Below, piece after piece: positions 1 through 10,625 of a stretch of DNA of 21,157 bases. Position 1 is the stretch's first letter. Each line of letters begins with the position of its first letter. The position numbers and the translations under genes are program-made. Origin of the DNA: Welwitschia mirabilis (taxonomy: Eukaryota > Gnetophyta > Gnetopsida > Welwitschiales); NCBI GenBank assembly GCA_051453625.1, contig JBOZIK010000001.1, forward strand, positions 54,495,330-54,516,486, read 5' to 3'. The notes under the pieces are model-generated. The model ran no database searches. It was given only the letters and a program-made list of their open reading frames with translations, and had not been told where the DNA came from.

Positions 1-640
1 GCGACCTCCATTTGTACTCCCTAGGAGTTTCTCCTAGTTCATGGGCCTTCTGCATATATGGGATCTAAAATCCCACAATTTCTAGGGATGATAACATGAT
101 ATTTTTTTCATATTAGCATATAGAAAGTTTTCTTTTCATACTTTTTAGATAGTTGCATTTTTATTTTCTTTTCTTTCTATTTATTATTGCTAACATTAAC
201 TAGGAAAAATATTATTACATCATTTTATGATTAGTGCTGTTATAGCTATGAGTTATTAATTTCATTAATAATAAGTAAATTAAGCAAAGAGTAAAGGGTC
301 AACATTAGCGAAACAGACAAGAGCCCTCTTCCCTTTTCCTTTTTAATTTCTATTTTTCCTCTTATTAAAAAATAAAAATAGTAAAACTTTTTTAATTAGT
401 CTTTTAATTCTAAGAAAAGAAAAAAGTAGAGAAAATTTCTTTCAATATCTAGTTTCATTTCCAAAAAATTTTACATTTTAAAATAAATATCAACACTTTA
501 GTTGCTAATTTATTTTTGTGTTAGGATGTTTTTATTTTTGTACATTTTCCCATGAATTATCAATTGATCAGTACTTTTAAAATTTTGATTTTTATGCATT
601 GGATGTGAAATAAATTAGGACATAACTAGAATTCCTTCTA
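1..640. other. A+T-rich stretch without a recognised gene
   Basis: No open frame or family motif is recognised on either strand. The first 95 or so bases are visibly less A+T-rich than what follows and may be the edge of another repeat unit. The rest is runs of A and T with scattered pyrimidine patches. It may be intergenic sequence or heavily decayed element; nothing decides between these. Confidence 0.5.
21..37. repeat. Short perfect inverted repeat
   Basis: Two 7-base arms, CTAGGAG and CTCCTAG, flank a TTT loop. It could fold as a small hairpin, but so short a palindrome can arise by chance, and no function is implied. Confidence 0.5.
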
Positions 641-1700
641 ATAAAAGAACAGAAGCACCAATTGATAATAACCATAATGAAGAGAGACCCCTCTCTATAG
701 CTCATTCTCAAGGTTCCTATGAACATCTTTAAAATAAACCATCTACTTTCTAAGGCCTTAACCACAACCTTAATTCTTTCCTCATCCTCAAAGCCAAATT
801 TTCTTCCTTTTTCTCATTCTTCCTACCAAAGTTGACCCTTTCTTCATCATCCTAGTTAAATGCATTTATAAAACCCAAGTTAGTTTTACTTTTAAGGCTA
901 ATATAGTGTGTATAGTAACTTGTAAACTACACAAATGTCAAGGATTATTTGCAACCCTAGTGTCTTCGAATACCATCCTACATTGTGAAGCACTTGTGGC
1001 ACTTAGGTTAAACTCTAAGCTTTTAATCATTCAACTTCTCCTCCATTTCCATGTCTTAAAGTTAGAGGAGTTGTATTTACACTTAAAAGAATTTGAATGT
1101 GTTTTCTCTACAATAATACTTCAAAACCGCAGATTATCTGAGGTTAACTTTATTTCTTTTCTTCTTAAAAAGAAAAAGCAAAGACATTGTTCTGCATCCT
1201 AAATCCTTTATTGATTAGGATTTGGGCAAGAAAAAACAAAGCAGTCATCTTAAAATTTTTCTGGAGTCATAAAACTAATTCTTTGTAAAAGGAAATAATG
1301 AATTACTAACAAAAAGATCATGAAGCTTTTTTGCAAAAATTAGAAAGGTTAAAAAATTTACTTCAAAATGTCCTTAACACAGTTTTGAACCAAGGTGAGT
1401 AATTAGCTTTTTCTATGAGGGGTTATTATTCATTTTAGTACATGACCAACATTGAAAACTAAGTAAGAACTTAATATTACTCTTTCATATGGATAATTAG
1501 GATTGGCTAAACAAATTTACACAAATTGTTGTTAAACTTTTAAGTTACAAACTAAAAGAAAGGGAAAAAGGAAATAGTAAATAGAGATGAGAATTCAATT
1601 AAAACTTTATCCAAAAAAGAGGGAAGCAAGAAAGTTCCAAGTGTTTACCTGATTCAACCTTTAGCAATTCCTCAATTAATCATATGTTTCACTATTCTAA
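641..1700. other. Stretch without a recognised gene
   Basis: Bases 700-860 are rich in C and T on the plus strand and are followed by a TATAAAA at 867-873, an arrangement that could be a decayed promoter. A 98-codon open frame at 906-1202 has no recognisable motif and a composition like translated noncoding DNA, so I do not call it a gene. Bases 1200-1700 are A-rich with many stops in all frames. By position this could be the 5' part of element A or of an unrelated repeat, but no gag capsid sequence is readable. Confidence 0.4.
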
Positions 1701-2650
1701 AACAAACTTTAAATCATCAAGTGTAATGGCTCAGGTCATGATGACATAATCTCATTTACCATATGAGTGTTTGTGAATTCGACAGTCACTGATTCTTCAT
1801 ATCCTAATAATAAGAATGAAAAGTATGAACTTTAAAGTACACAAGATCTGACACAAGTTCCATAAGATTATGAATACTTAGATCAATTAACTATTCAAAT
1901 TCACTCGATCGAATAAATAAAACTTGATAGTTTATGTACTTAAGCCTTCATAGTATAAAATTAATTGAGATTAACAATCAAAAGAAAACACTCTCTAGAA
2001 TTGAATTAGAAATAGATACATTACATCAAAGATGAAGGAAGTTAAAAGGACTCCTCAGGCTCTCCTTGAAAGAAAGTTCACTTCCCAAAGAAGTAGTTAG
2101 AATGCCATCATGACTTAACATTCTAAGGTTCTATCTTTGCCTAAATAAAGGATGATACAATAAATCAATTAAGGCCCTTTTATAGGTGATCATGGGGGTA
2201 AGGAATGGTTACAAACCTTTGGCTTGTAGTGTTAGGTGAGCAGTCACAAAATGATGGCATTAGGTAGGGCATTTATTATCTTTTCCATTAGGTAGAGATT
2301 CTTGACGAGGCTAACACTTGGCTCCTAGATACTACTTCTTTTAACTATTTTCATTGTCATGTGTCTCCATCATGATCCTACTTAGCAATGCCACATGTTA
2401 CTACTATGTATCATTGTCATCACCACCACGTCTCCTCGAGAATTCCTATTACTTTTGATGTATAATTTGATCAAACCCATGACTATATTTAATCTAAATT
2501 TGCATGAAAAGTCAAGAACATGAGAATGGAGGTGTTTTACTGAGAAAAACCAATGAGGATGGTAATCCTTGGCTATGGTGCCATCATTTTAGGTTGAATA
2601 ATCATCATCCTTTACAAAGACCCTCAAAATGTAGTAATTAATGTGAAAAT
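1701..2650 (-). mobile_element. Possible LTR-like remnant, minus strand
   Basis: This block is less A-rich than its surroundings, has no coding potential, and holds a TATA box followed by GGGCC on the minus strand (2173-2184). A noncoding block of roughly 0.8-1 kb with one internal promoter is the general form of a plant LTR. I found no matching second copy in the window and could not fix TG...CA ends or a target-site duplication. The call therefore rests on form only. It could also be another kind of repeat or ordinary intergenic DNA. Confidence 0.22.
2173..2184 (-). promoter_or_regulatory. Candidate TATA box, minus strand
   Basis: The minus strand reads TATAAAAGGGCC. A strong TATA box with a GC-rich flank is common in promoters of plant LTR retrotransposons. 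Transcription would run toward lower coordinates and start near 2145-2155. No gene is recognised downstream on that strand, so it would be a relic LTR promoter or chance. Confidence 0.33.
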
Positions 2651-2717
2651 GTCATGAAAAATGATAAATTCAAAATTAATATAAAAATTAATTAAAAATG
2701 TTTTTATGATAATATTG

Positions 2718-2746
2718 ATTATATTAATGTCTTTCATTAATATAAT
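2718..2746. repeat. Perfect 12-base inverted repeat
   Basis: Arms ATTATATTAATG (2718-2729) and CATTAATATAAT (2735-2746) surround a 5-base loop. The arms are perfectly complementary, longer than usual for chance even in A+T-rich DNA. It lies about 240 bases before the first readable gag of element A. It could be a MITE-type relic or simply a foldable A+T-rich spot; no terminator role is suggested. Confidence 0.5.
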
Positions 2747-2987
2747 TTGGTTATTTAACTTGATTATAATGTTAATTTTTACATGTTAATAGTTGTCTTC
2801 AAACAAAAGAGAATAATTTAACATGATGAGTAGGGGTAGCTTTCTTAATTTAGACATAAATGACAATGGAAATATTTAGAATCCATCACTGAGAGTTTAA
2901 AAAATTGGAAAAAACCATTAAAAACATCCCAATACCATAAGTTGGTTAAGTCTATTAGTGTTTTTAAAATGCTAGGAAACTTTAAAA

Positions 2988-3888
2988 TAGGCAACCAAAT
3001 CAATAAACTCTTAAATAAATTTGACTCCCTTAAGTCTTAACAAGTAATTTCAAAATTGAGATGCCTAATTTATCATATTGTTTCACACAGAAGTGCCAAA
3101 TGTCCTTTAATTCCAATATATCAAAACATGGTAAATGAACAAGTTAATATCATAAGATAACATTGGCAAAGCAAGAATGATCCTTACTTGAATACTTACA
3201 ATTCCTCTTGGAAAAGCTATGCTAACTTCTCTTGGAAATAGGATAATACCTCACTATATATGTATTAGCCTAGGAACTCATTTTTCTCATCTTTCCATCC
3301 TTAACTTTCATTATCAAATCATGAAATGACTTCATTTAATCCATTGGAGGAAGAATTCAAAAATTTCATACTAACTTTAACAAACCACCATCTATATCCT
3401 TTCATTCCTCAAGCAATGAGAACCTGATAAACTTTCAATAATCCTTCAACAAAATCTAAGAGGAATAAAGATAGTGGAGGAAGTAAAGCCAAACCATATC
3501 AAATCAATTAAAGCCATTCAATTTTGAAGTGGAAAAGGCATTAATCAATAAATAGAACCAAGCAAATCTAAGGAATAAAACGAGCCTACAAAGACCAACA
3601 CTAAAAAGGAAATAGTAAAGGAAGAGGAAAAACCTTTACTTACCGATCAATAACCTTTACCATTTCCTTATCAATTCAAAAAAAATGAATATAGCTAGGA
3701 AACAACTAGAGGCCTAGGAAACCTTCGAAGAAGCAAACATCAACATTCCTCTTGTAGAGGTCATCAAACAAGTAGTCTAATATGCAAAATTCTTTAAGGA
3801 GACATGCATACAAAAAAGGAAAATGAACATTAATATCAAGGCATTTTTAGCACAACAAACTAGAACGATAATCTAGAACCAAATTTCA
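2988..3888 (+). pseudogene. gag, C-terminal part (element A), broken
   Basis: Gag packages element RNA into virus-like particles. Only the part after the capsid domain is readable. A weak match to the coiled segment (NQINKLLNKFDSL) starts near 2990. AKCPLIP at 3095-3115 is what remains of a CCHC-type region, and DPYLNTYNSSWKSYANFSW begins at 3179, a hallmark of this gag family. Reading then moves to a second frame (PLPFPYQFKK from 3654) and a third (ETFEEANINIPLVEVIKQV from 3718), which leads into protease in the same frame. Stops interrupt at 3155, 3239 and 3778, among other places. The zinc-knuckle cysteines are mostly lost. The segment cannot be translated as one protein. Confidence 0.75.
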
Positions 3889-4340
3889 CCTAAATGTAAG
3901 GACCCTAGATGCCCTATAATTTCAATCACAATTGGAGAAATAAACTTGAAATAAGCTTTATTAGAATCAAGAGCTAGGGTTAACTTACTTCCTCATGGGA
4001 CTTATAAAGAATTAGGGTTAAATTATTTTAAAAATACTAAACTCTAATTATAGCTTACTAACAAATACCTAAAAGCACTCTTAGAAGTAATTGAAGATGT
4101 TATTATTAAGTTTAATACCTTATTTGCCAATAGGCTTTAGAGTTTTAGATATGGAGAAATTGTATAATCAGTCGGTCCACCTCATCTTAGGGAGACATTT
4201 TCTTGCAACATTTAATGCCCTTATTAATTATAGGAATGGTTTAGTGAAGATTTCATTTGACAACATGGCGGTATACATTTTTAATGCCATGAAATTACCA
4301 CCTAGTGAGGATGAGTATGTGGACAAAATAAAGCATCTCA
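3889..4340 (+). pseudogene. Aspartic protease (element A), inactive
   Basis: The retropepsin-type protease cuts the Gag-Pol polyprotein. The domain begins with PKCKDPRCPIISITIG in frame with the preceding gag. The active-site stretch reads ALLESRARVNLLPHGTYKEL, with the catalytic site at 3964-3975 as E-S-R-A where the family has Asp-x-Gly-Ala, so the catalytic Asp and Gly are both gone. Stops follow at 3952 and around 4045. A frameshift near 4125 moves the rest into the frame open from 4091 to 4414, which carries VLDMEKLYNQS and LILGRHFLATFNALINYRNG (LGR at 4187-4195), the protease C-terminal core. The ATG at 4091 lies in decayed sequence and is not a real start. Confidence 0.85.
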
Positions 4341-4429
4341 TGTTTGATCAAGAATTGTCCATGTTTAACCAAGAAATGCTTACTTCTAACCTTTTCCTTG
4401 AGCATGACTTGTAAATCACTACTTACAAT

Positions 4430-5440
4430 GAGCCATCTAATAAACTTAAGCCACTTGTACATAACCTTAAATATGATTTTTAGGAGGTGGTTCTACTTTT
4501 CTAGTGGGTATTAATTCCTCTTTATCCCCTTTGCTAGAAATTTCATTGCTAATACTTTTAAAAGAATATAAATAAGTCATTGGTTAGACTTTAGCAGATA
4601 TTACAAGCATTGACCCTAGTATTTCTATACACCACATCTGCCTAAAAAAAAATGCTAAATGTCCATCAAAGCTCAAAGAAAGTTAACCCAACATTAAAGG
4701 AAATAGTGAAAAATGAGATGATCAAACTCCTAGATAATGGAATCATCTAACCCATTTTTTTATAGTAAATGAATAAGTCACATTCAAACTATGGCTAAGT
4801 CTTCCGAAATAACCTTTGTGCCTAATGAACAAAATGAATTTATTTCCACTAGGCTAATTATAAAATGGAAAATGTGCATCGATTATAAAAGACTTAATAC
4901 TATTACTAAGAAAGATCATTTTCCTTCTCCCATTTTCCAAATAGATTCTTTTGATAGCTTATTAGACATCCTTATTATTACTTTTTAAATGGATATTCTT
5001 ATTACAATCAGATTAAAATAACTTTGAAAAACTAGGATAAAGCCATGTTTACTTGCACTTATAAAAACTTTGCATACAAATAAATTCCTTTTTGTCTTTG
5101 TAATTCCCCAACCACATTTCAATAATGCATGCTTAGAGTTTTTTCTGACTTATTAGGTTCATATGTGAAAATTTTAATGGATGATTTTTCTATTTATGAA
5201 TCTTGTTTCAATCAATGCCTTCATAACTTAAAGCTTGTTCTTATTAGATGCATCGAAAAATGCCTTGATTTACACTAGGAAAAATGTCATTTTATGGTGA
5301 ATAAAGGCATAATTCTAGGTTATATCATATCATTTGAGGGAATTGAAGTAAATCTTGCTAAGACTCCTTAATAATTCACCTATCCACTCTTGAAAGGCAA
5401 AAAGACATTATATTTTCTTAAAATACACAAGTTATTATAG
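4430..5440 (+). pseudogene. Reverse transcriptase (element A), broken
   Basis: This RNA-dependent DNA polymerase would make element cDNA. The N-terminal part (LKPLVHNLKYDF, then GGGSTFLVGINSSLSPLLE) is split by loss of one T near 4480. TLADITSIDPSISIH follows at 4588, then NPTLKEIVKNEMIKLLDNGII. The open piece 4791-4988 holds SSEITFVPNEQNEFISTRL and KWKMCIDYKRLNTITKKDH. Motif A reads FLNGYSYYNQI, with the catalytic Asp changed to Asn at 4988-4990. Motif C is intact as LMDDFS (5174-5185). Trp-to-stop changes lie at 4585-4587, 4770-4772 (TGA) and 5276-5278; a Gln-to-TAG change lies at 5033-5035. The domain ends in the thumb/connection near 5440. Confidence 0.92.
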
Positions 5441-5489
5441 GAGATTTATTAAAGACTTTTGCAAGACTACCAAACCTCTCTATGATCTC

Positions 5490-5965
5490 CTTAACAAAGA
5501 CATCTCTTTTTAATGGGCCAAGAGCGTCAACAATCCTTTGACAAGCTCAAAGAAAAATTTCTTACAACACCCATTATCCAAGCATCTAATAGGAAGTTAT
5601 CCTTTGAATTAATGTGCAATGGTAGTGATTATGTCATTGGTGCCTTATTAGGATAAAAATTAGATAAGAAGTTAATAGTAATCTCGTTTGAAGACAAATA
5701 TTAAGTGACATTCAACTAAATTATATGATCACTAAGGAGTAACTCCCTACTAAATCTTTACATTAGAGAGTTTAGGTAGCATGTGCTAGAATCTAAGATT
5801 GTTGTTTACATGGATCATTCAACCCTTAGATACCTCTCTATCAAAAAGGATCCTAAGCCCAGGATAATTGAATGGATTCTATTGCTTAAAAAATATAATG
5901 TAGAAATGAAGGATAGAAAGGGTTTTGATAACATTGTAGCTAATCACCTCTTTTGCATAATGTGA
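5490..5965 (+). pseudogene. RNase H (element A), inactive
   Basis: This domain degrades the RNA strand of the RNA-DNA hybrid during reverse transcription. FDKLKEKFLTTPIIQAS leads into SFELMCNGSDYVIGALLG, where the first catalytic Asp is Asn (5618-5620), followed by a stop in place of Gln. The open piece 5783-5965 contains VVYMDHSTLRYLSIKKDPKP and RIIEWILLLKKYNVEMKDRKG, the canonical second half; Asp is kept at 5813-5815, while the last conserved Asp reads Asn in NIVANHL. Frameshifts separate the halves. It lies directly downstream of reverse transcriptase, as in all Ty3/gypsy pol genes. Confidence 0.88.
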
Positions 5966-7290
5966 AAAAATTCTTAGGAAATACTTTTCATTAATGACAC
6001 TTTTCTAGACAAGCACCTTTTCTCTATCTTGAAGATTCCTTAGTTTGCAAATATTGTGAATTACTTAGTTTTTAAGGTTACTCCTTGGTATTGAACTTTT
6101 AACCATAGAAATAAATTCCTATGTTAGGTTAGTATTTCTTTTAGAATAGCCAAAATCTATTCAAATATTGTCTCAACCAAGTTATTCATAGATGCATTTC
6201 ACAAAATGAAATCTATGACATATATAGACATTATCATTTTAAAGCTTGGGGTTGTCATGATTCTTCTAATAAAACTACCATCAAAATTTTGCCATCAAGT
6301 TTTTCTTAGCCTTTGATTTTTAAGTATGCACATTTTATTATAAAACTCACAAGAACTATCAAAAGTTAGGAATCCTTAAATAAAGGCACATCATGCCTTT
6401 GAATCCCATCCTTATAGTAAAACACCTTGATGCATAGGATACTAATTTTTAAGGTCATTACCTTTATTTAAAAAGTCATTAATACATCCTAATTCTCATA
6501 ACCTATGCAACTATATGGGTAGAAGTTTGTGTGTGCAACAATAATAATGCCCAAAGAGTAGTTAAAATGTGTAAACATTTTAATAAGATTTAATTATCTA
6601 AGATTCTAATTAGTGATGAAGGCTGCAACTTTTGTAATAAATTATTTAACAAACTCCTAGCTAATCATTGGGTTACTCATAAAGCATAACACCTTATCAC
6701 TCCTAGACTAGCAAAAATGTTGAAGTCACTGACCAAGAAATTAAAAACATATTATACAAAGTAGTGATCTTAACTAGGAAAGATTGGTCTTATAAGCTAA
6801 ATGATGTTTTATGAGCCTGTAGAACATCTTGTAAGACATTCTTAAGAATGTTCTCCTTTATGATAATCTATATTAAATATTATCATCTCCTTATAAAATT
6901 AGAATACAAAACTTATTAGGTAATTAAGAACATGAACTTAGAGCTTGAAACGGATAGGAAACAATAAGCTTTCTAACTTAATGAATTAGATGAAATTAGC
7001 AATGATGCTTATAGAAACTAAAAAATTGATAAGGATAGAATGATAAAACTACATGATTAAATCATCCTTAAGAAAACATTTAAGGATGGGAAACTAGTTT
7101 TTCTTTATAACTTAAGACTACATTTATTTCCAAGAAAACTAATTTCTAAGTGGAAAGGTTTTTATGTGATTAAACTAGTACTATTAAATGCTATATTCCT
7201 CATCAAAACCTTGAAATTCACTAGGCATTTAAAGTTAATGACAATTGCCTTAAGCATTTCCATCCACTCCTCCTAACCACCTGTGAGTTT
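5966..7290 (+). pseudogene. Integrase (element A), broken
   Basis: Integrase inserts element cDNA into host DNA. The HHCC zinc-binding region is almost lost (NKTTIKILPSSFS at about 6270, then a Trp-to-TAG at 6307-6309). The catalytic core starts MPLNPILIVKHLDA, then a Trp-to-TAG (6435-6437) and DTNF, where the first catalytic Asp is Asn (6444-6446). The second Asp is kept in LISDEG (6615-6617), and the Glu probably survives in VEVTDQEIKNIL near 6720. The C-terminal domain is well preserved: LNELDEISNDAYRN and LVFLYNLRLHLFPRKLISKW, ending with FKVNDNCLKHF near 7257. That last motif marks the end of pol in this branch. No chromodomain follows. Confidence 0.9.
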
Positions 7291-9054
7291 ATAAGACTCA
7301 CTAACCTTGGTTAATGGCCTTAAATATTTAAACCATTAATAAGTGATTTTTTTGTCATTCTAATATTTAGTATATATTAGGTATGCTTATGAATTTTAAA
7401 AAGAAGTGATGATTATTTTTGAGTTATCCTATGAAGGTTGCATTCATTTAGGTCTTTAATTTAGGACCAAAAAGAAAATGAAAAAATGAAAAGAATGAAA
7501 AACTAAGGAAAAAGATAATTTAAACTAATGATCATTATTTTTAAGAGTATATAAATTATAGAGACCTCAATTTATTTCTAAGAGGATCTTAAATCTATGA
7601 TAAGACTAGGAAAAAATATAATTTCATGATAAAAATGATTAATTCATTATCTTTCCTAAGTAAATTAGCTTGAAATACTTTATCTAAATGTTACACACCT
7701 TCTTACTAAGCTTTTAGTAGACCCTTAGCAAAAAGTGTGATAAAAGATGGTTAACATGGAAAAGTTTCTAAGGAAAAGTATTTATGTAAATAACAAAAAC
7801 TTAAAAATTTTTTATGCCATTTTTATAAATAAGGCATCAAAGTTACGATTTTTCAACAAGATTTGCAGATGTTACCTCTCCTAACCAAAATTGAACTTTG
7901 TCCTCAAAGTTTTTAAATAGAAAGAACTATAAATGATATTTGAAAACAAGCCTTAAAATTTTAGAAAAATTCTTCAAAATAAGCCTTTTATTTAAAAACA
8001 AAAATGCAAAGTAATGCAACCTATACGACAATGCAAAGAAAAACTATCTAATCAAAACTCACACTTTCTAAATGCCCATAATTTAGACTTGCTTTTTCAA
8101 TATAGACATGAATGAAAGATCAGTCTATGATAAATATGTCTGCTTCATAATATTTTATTTTTCATGGAATCATGATAAGATTAAAATGGAAAAATGGAAT
8201 ATGATTATAAATGAAATGGAAATGGTGATGAAATGATGAAGTTTATTAAAATGAACATGAAACTCAATTGAACAACCTAGAATAAAGAAGACAACTTTCC
8301 TAAGCTAATGGCTTTATTTATTGAAAATTTTCTAAATTTTAAAATTTATTCAATGGATCTCAATGACAAATAAGTAAAGTATTAACTAATAAAACTTGTT
8401 AAATTTAAGAATTAGTGAGAAAATTCTAAGTACAATTATTAAAGAAAATGAAACACACAAGGTCTTCAATTCCCATCTTTTTATCATTTCAATTTACTTT
8501 CTACCATTATAATTAACTCTATTTCAAGCATTTTGATCTTACTAAGCATTTAATATTATAACATTTTTCTTTCAATAGAGTTAAGTATGTTGTTTTATAA
8601 AGAAATTAATTTATCAGTTCCATAAAGTTTCACTAAAAAAGGTAGTGATTATAATGACACTAAAGATTAAGTGCTTAAAATAATGAATAACAAGATCAAA
8701 AGTTGCTCAGAAACAAACTCACTTGCTTACACCCTAAAATACACTCGAATCCTTAAAAATGAAATGATCATGTGGTAATACTAAGAGTCTAGAAAACAAG
8801 TAATGCCTCTGATGACACTAGGAACACTATTGATTCCATAGCCCCAAATTTGTATTACTACTTTTTCATGATGAAGGAAGGGCAAACATAGTCATAGAAG
8901 TAAGGACCTACGAAGCATGGTTAACTGACCCCTAATGGAGGTCCCACAGCTATCAACATTGCCAAATGTTCTTTTTAAAAACATTTACCCCAATGCGGTA
9001 GGACATCATGGTGACAATGTGTTTTAGCACAGATATAATAGATCATGACCCTTA
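7291..9054. other. A+T-rich stretch without a recognised gene, possibly 3' end of element A
   Basis: No coding domain is recognisable on either strand. The first part may be the 3' untranslated region and LTR of element A by position, but no matching 5' LTR is seen. Bases 8700-9050 are less A+T-rich and contain GCCTCTGATGACA at 8805-8817, a poor match to the complement of an initiator-tRNA primer-binding site. I see no tRNA, structured RNA or terminal repeats here. Confidence 0.4.
7469..7517 (+). other. Purine-rich tract downstream of pol (candidate polypurine tract)
   Basis: A run of A and G with a few interruptions lies about 180 bases after integrase of element A. Ty3/gypsy elements prime plus-strand DNA from a polypurine tract just before the 3' LTR, and A/G-rich runs often follow pol in this family. 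I could not find a following LTR start (TG) with a matching 5' copy, so the role is inferred from position only. Confidence 0.3.
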
Positions 9055-9055
9055 T

Positions 9056-9133
<78 letters not shown>

Positions 9134-9141
9134 CCCCTCCC
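9055..9141. repeat. CT/GA microsatellite, 87-base pure pyrimidine run
   Basis: The plus strand has only C and T from 9055 to 9141. The core 9071-9120 is an uninterrupted (CT)25, with small TTT interruptions on each side; a less pure C/T stretch continues to about 9172. Open frames on both strands here (Ser-Leu or Arg-Glu repeats) are artefacts of the repeat. Such mirror-symmetric tracts can form triplex DNA and bind GAGA-type factors in plants; neither is shown here. The repeat is likely length-variable. Confidence 0.97.
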
Positions 9142-9250
9142 ACTCCCTCCCTCTTTCTATCTTTTTTTCCCCACACAAATAATTCCCACATAATTACACA
9201 CTCAAAAAGACAAAGGTGAATAAGTAAGATGAAAGATAGAAAAGAATACA

Positions 9251-9549
9251 TCTAAAGAACCAAATACCTCATACCATTGGGGGAAAAAAGCATAAGAACT
9301 AAAGCATCTTCCTTTAAAGTAAAGTTTATAGACATGTGAATGTCTTAAAATNNNNNNNNNNNNNNNNNNNNNNNNNNNNNNNNNNNNNNNNNNNNNNNNN
9401 NNNNNNNNNNNNNNNNNNNNNNNNNNNNNNNNNNNNNNNNNNNNNNNNNNNCCTAAATAACCAAAGACCTCATATCATTTAAAAAGAATGCAATAATCAA
9501 GGCATCTTCCTTTAAAGTAAAGTTCATAGACATGTGAATGTCTTAAAAT
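9251..9549. repeat. Imperfect duplicated sequence on both sides of gap 1
   Basis: Bases 9251-9351 and 9452-9549 are two versions of one sequence, ending in the same words (GCATCTTCCTTTAAAGTAAAG and ATAGACATGTGAATGTC) and differing more in their first halves. The copies meet exactly at the 100-N gap. This suggests two related contigs laid side by side rather than a simple biological repeat, though a real tandem repeat that broke the assembly is possible. Confidence 0.75.
9352..9451. other. Assembly gap 1 (100 N)
   Basis: Exactly 100 unknown bases, the usual placeholder for a gap of unknown size. Confidence 0.99.
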
Positions 9550-10355
9550 TGGATGAATCCAATCTTATCACTATAAAAATGCTCAAATATGAATACTAGT
9601 TATAGAAACTTTATAAAACAAACACATAAGTCAAGTGTTAAAGATGATCAAGTGACATTATAACATCCACCAAAGGAATAGAATAAAAGAGAATGTAGAC
9701 AATGGTAGGGCAGAAGTTCTTCTAGTCAAAGAAACCTTAAAATTATTGCTTTTATCATGTTAAAGATTGTATTGAAAGGCTTTTCATATATTTTTAACCT
9801 TTATCCATTAACTTTTTAAATCTCTTTAGTGTCTAAGTTAAAAATATCATAAGAACCATTATGATGTACTTTCTCTATAATATAATGATCTAACCATTTA
9901 GAGGTCAAGTTTTTATGTAAAAGATGTACTCTAGTATTGTATAAAAGGATAAGTTAATTAGGTTCAAACTTTTTATTAAGTAACTTTCTATCATGTTTGA
10001 ACTTAGCTTGGGCTTTTTGAATTAGTTCATGATGTATAGCATAAGTATATTTTTCATCTAGGTGATTAAGTTGGGCTAATCTATTTTTAAGATTTTCATA
10101 AAAATCTACAAGATTAAGTTAATGGGAAGAATGATAAGAGTTATTAACATACATTAATGAGTAAAATACAAACTTTTCTGTATATAAGTTCATAAGGTGA
10201 AAAACCAAGAGAATTATGTTAAGTGGTATGTAAGCCAAAAAAAAAAACCATTATGCTTTGAAGCTCAATATTTATTATTAATAGGGACAAGACTTTATAG
10301 CATTTTTTTAATTTCTCTATTTGCATTTTCAACTTAACATTAGTTTGTAGATGAT

Positions 10356-10625
10356 AAGCACAAGCTACTCTATGTTTAATTCCAATGGATTAAAGAAGTT
10401 TCCTAAAAATTTGATTAATAAAATAAGTTTCTTAATCTTTNNNNNNNNNNNNNNNNNNNNNNNNNNNNNNNNNNNNNNNNNNNNNNNNNNNNNNNNNNNN
10501 NNNNNNNNNNNNNNNNNNNNNNNNNNNNNNNNNNNNNNNNAAGCACAAGCTACTCTATGTTTAATTCCAATGGATTAAAGAAGTTTCCTAAAAATTTGAT
10601 TAATAAAATAATTTTCTTAATCTTT
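10356..10625. repeat. 85-base near-identical duplication across gap 2
   Basis: Bases 10356-10440 and 10541-10625 differ at a single position in my comparison (G versus T, in AATAAGTTTC and AATAATTTTC). The copies abut both sides of a 100-N gap, the pattern of overlapping contig ends that were not merged. If so, the gap and one copy are artificial. The open frame reading through the N run here is meaningless. Confidence 0.93.
10441..10540. other. Assembly gap 2 (100 N)
   Basis: Exactly 100 unknown bases between two near-identical 85-base flanks. Confidence 0.99.

Larger units (their letters stand above)
2988..7290 (+). mobile_element. Element A: decayed Ty3/gypsy retrotransposon (Athila-like)
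   Basis: Translating in shifting frames gives the standard Ty3/gypsy order: end of gag with a remnant knuckle-like region, aspartic protease, reverse transcriptase, RNase H, integrase. Signatures include NDPYLNTYNSSW in gag, LILGR in protease, LMDDFS in reverse transcriptase, YMDHSTLRYL in RNase H, and LYNLRLHLFPRKL near the integrase end. These point to the OTA branch. The gag capsid half cannot be read upstream, and no LTR pair was found, so the 5' end is missing or too decayed. Dozens of stops and several frameshifts show a long-dead copy. No env-like or chromodomain sequence is visible after integrase. Confidence 0.9.
9173..9748. other. Noncoding stretch downstream of element B
   Basis: This is the 3' side of minus-strand element B, beyond the end of integrase, so its 3' noncoding region and LTR would be expected here. 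No coding domain is seen. It contains a 100-base gap flanked by similar sequence. I found no matching copy to the right of 16.5 kb that would make an LTR pair. Confidence 0.4.

Noticed and set aside
906-1202. 98-codon open frame, plus strand
   Set aside because: No motif, no family resemblance, and leucine/lysine-rich composition typical of translated A+T-rich noncoding DNA.
8805-8817. Possible primer-binding site complementary to initiator tRNA, minus strand
   Set aside because: Only about 10 of 13 positions match, no LTR end lies next to it, and no minus-strand gag follows.
8975-9251. Open frames across the CT/GA microsatellite on both strands
   Set aside because: The predicted proteins are Arg-Glu or Ser-Leu repeats created by the dinucleotide repeat.
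10351-10578. Open frame crossing gap 2
   Set aside because: It reads through 100 N bases and lies antisense to the second integrase copy.
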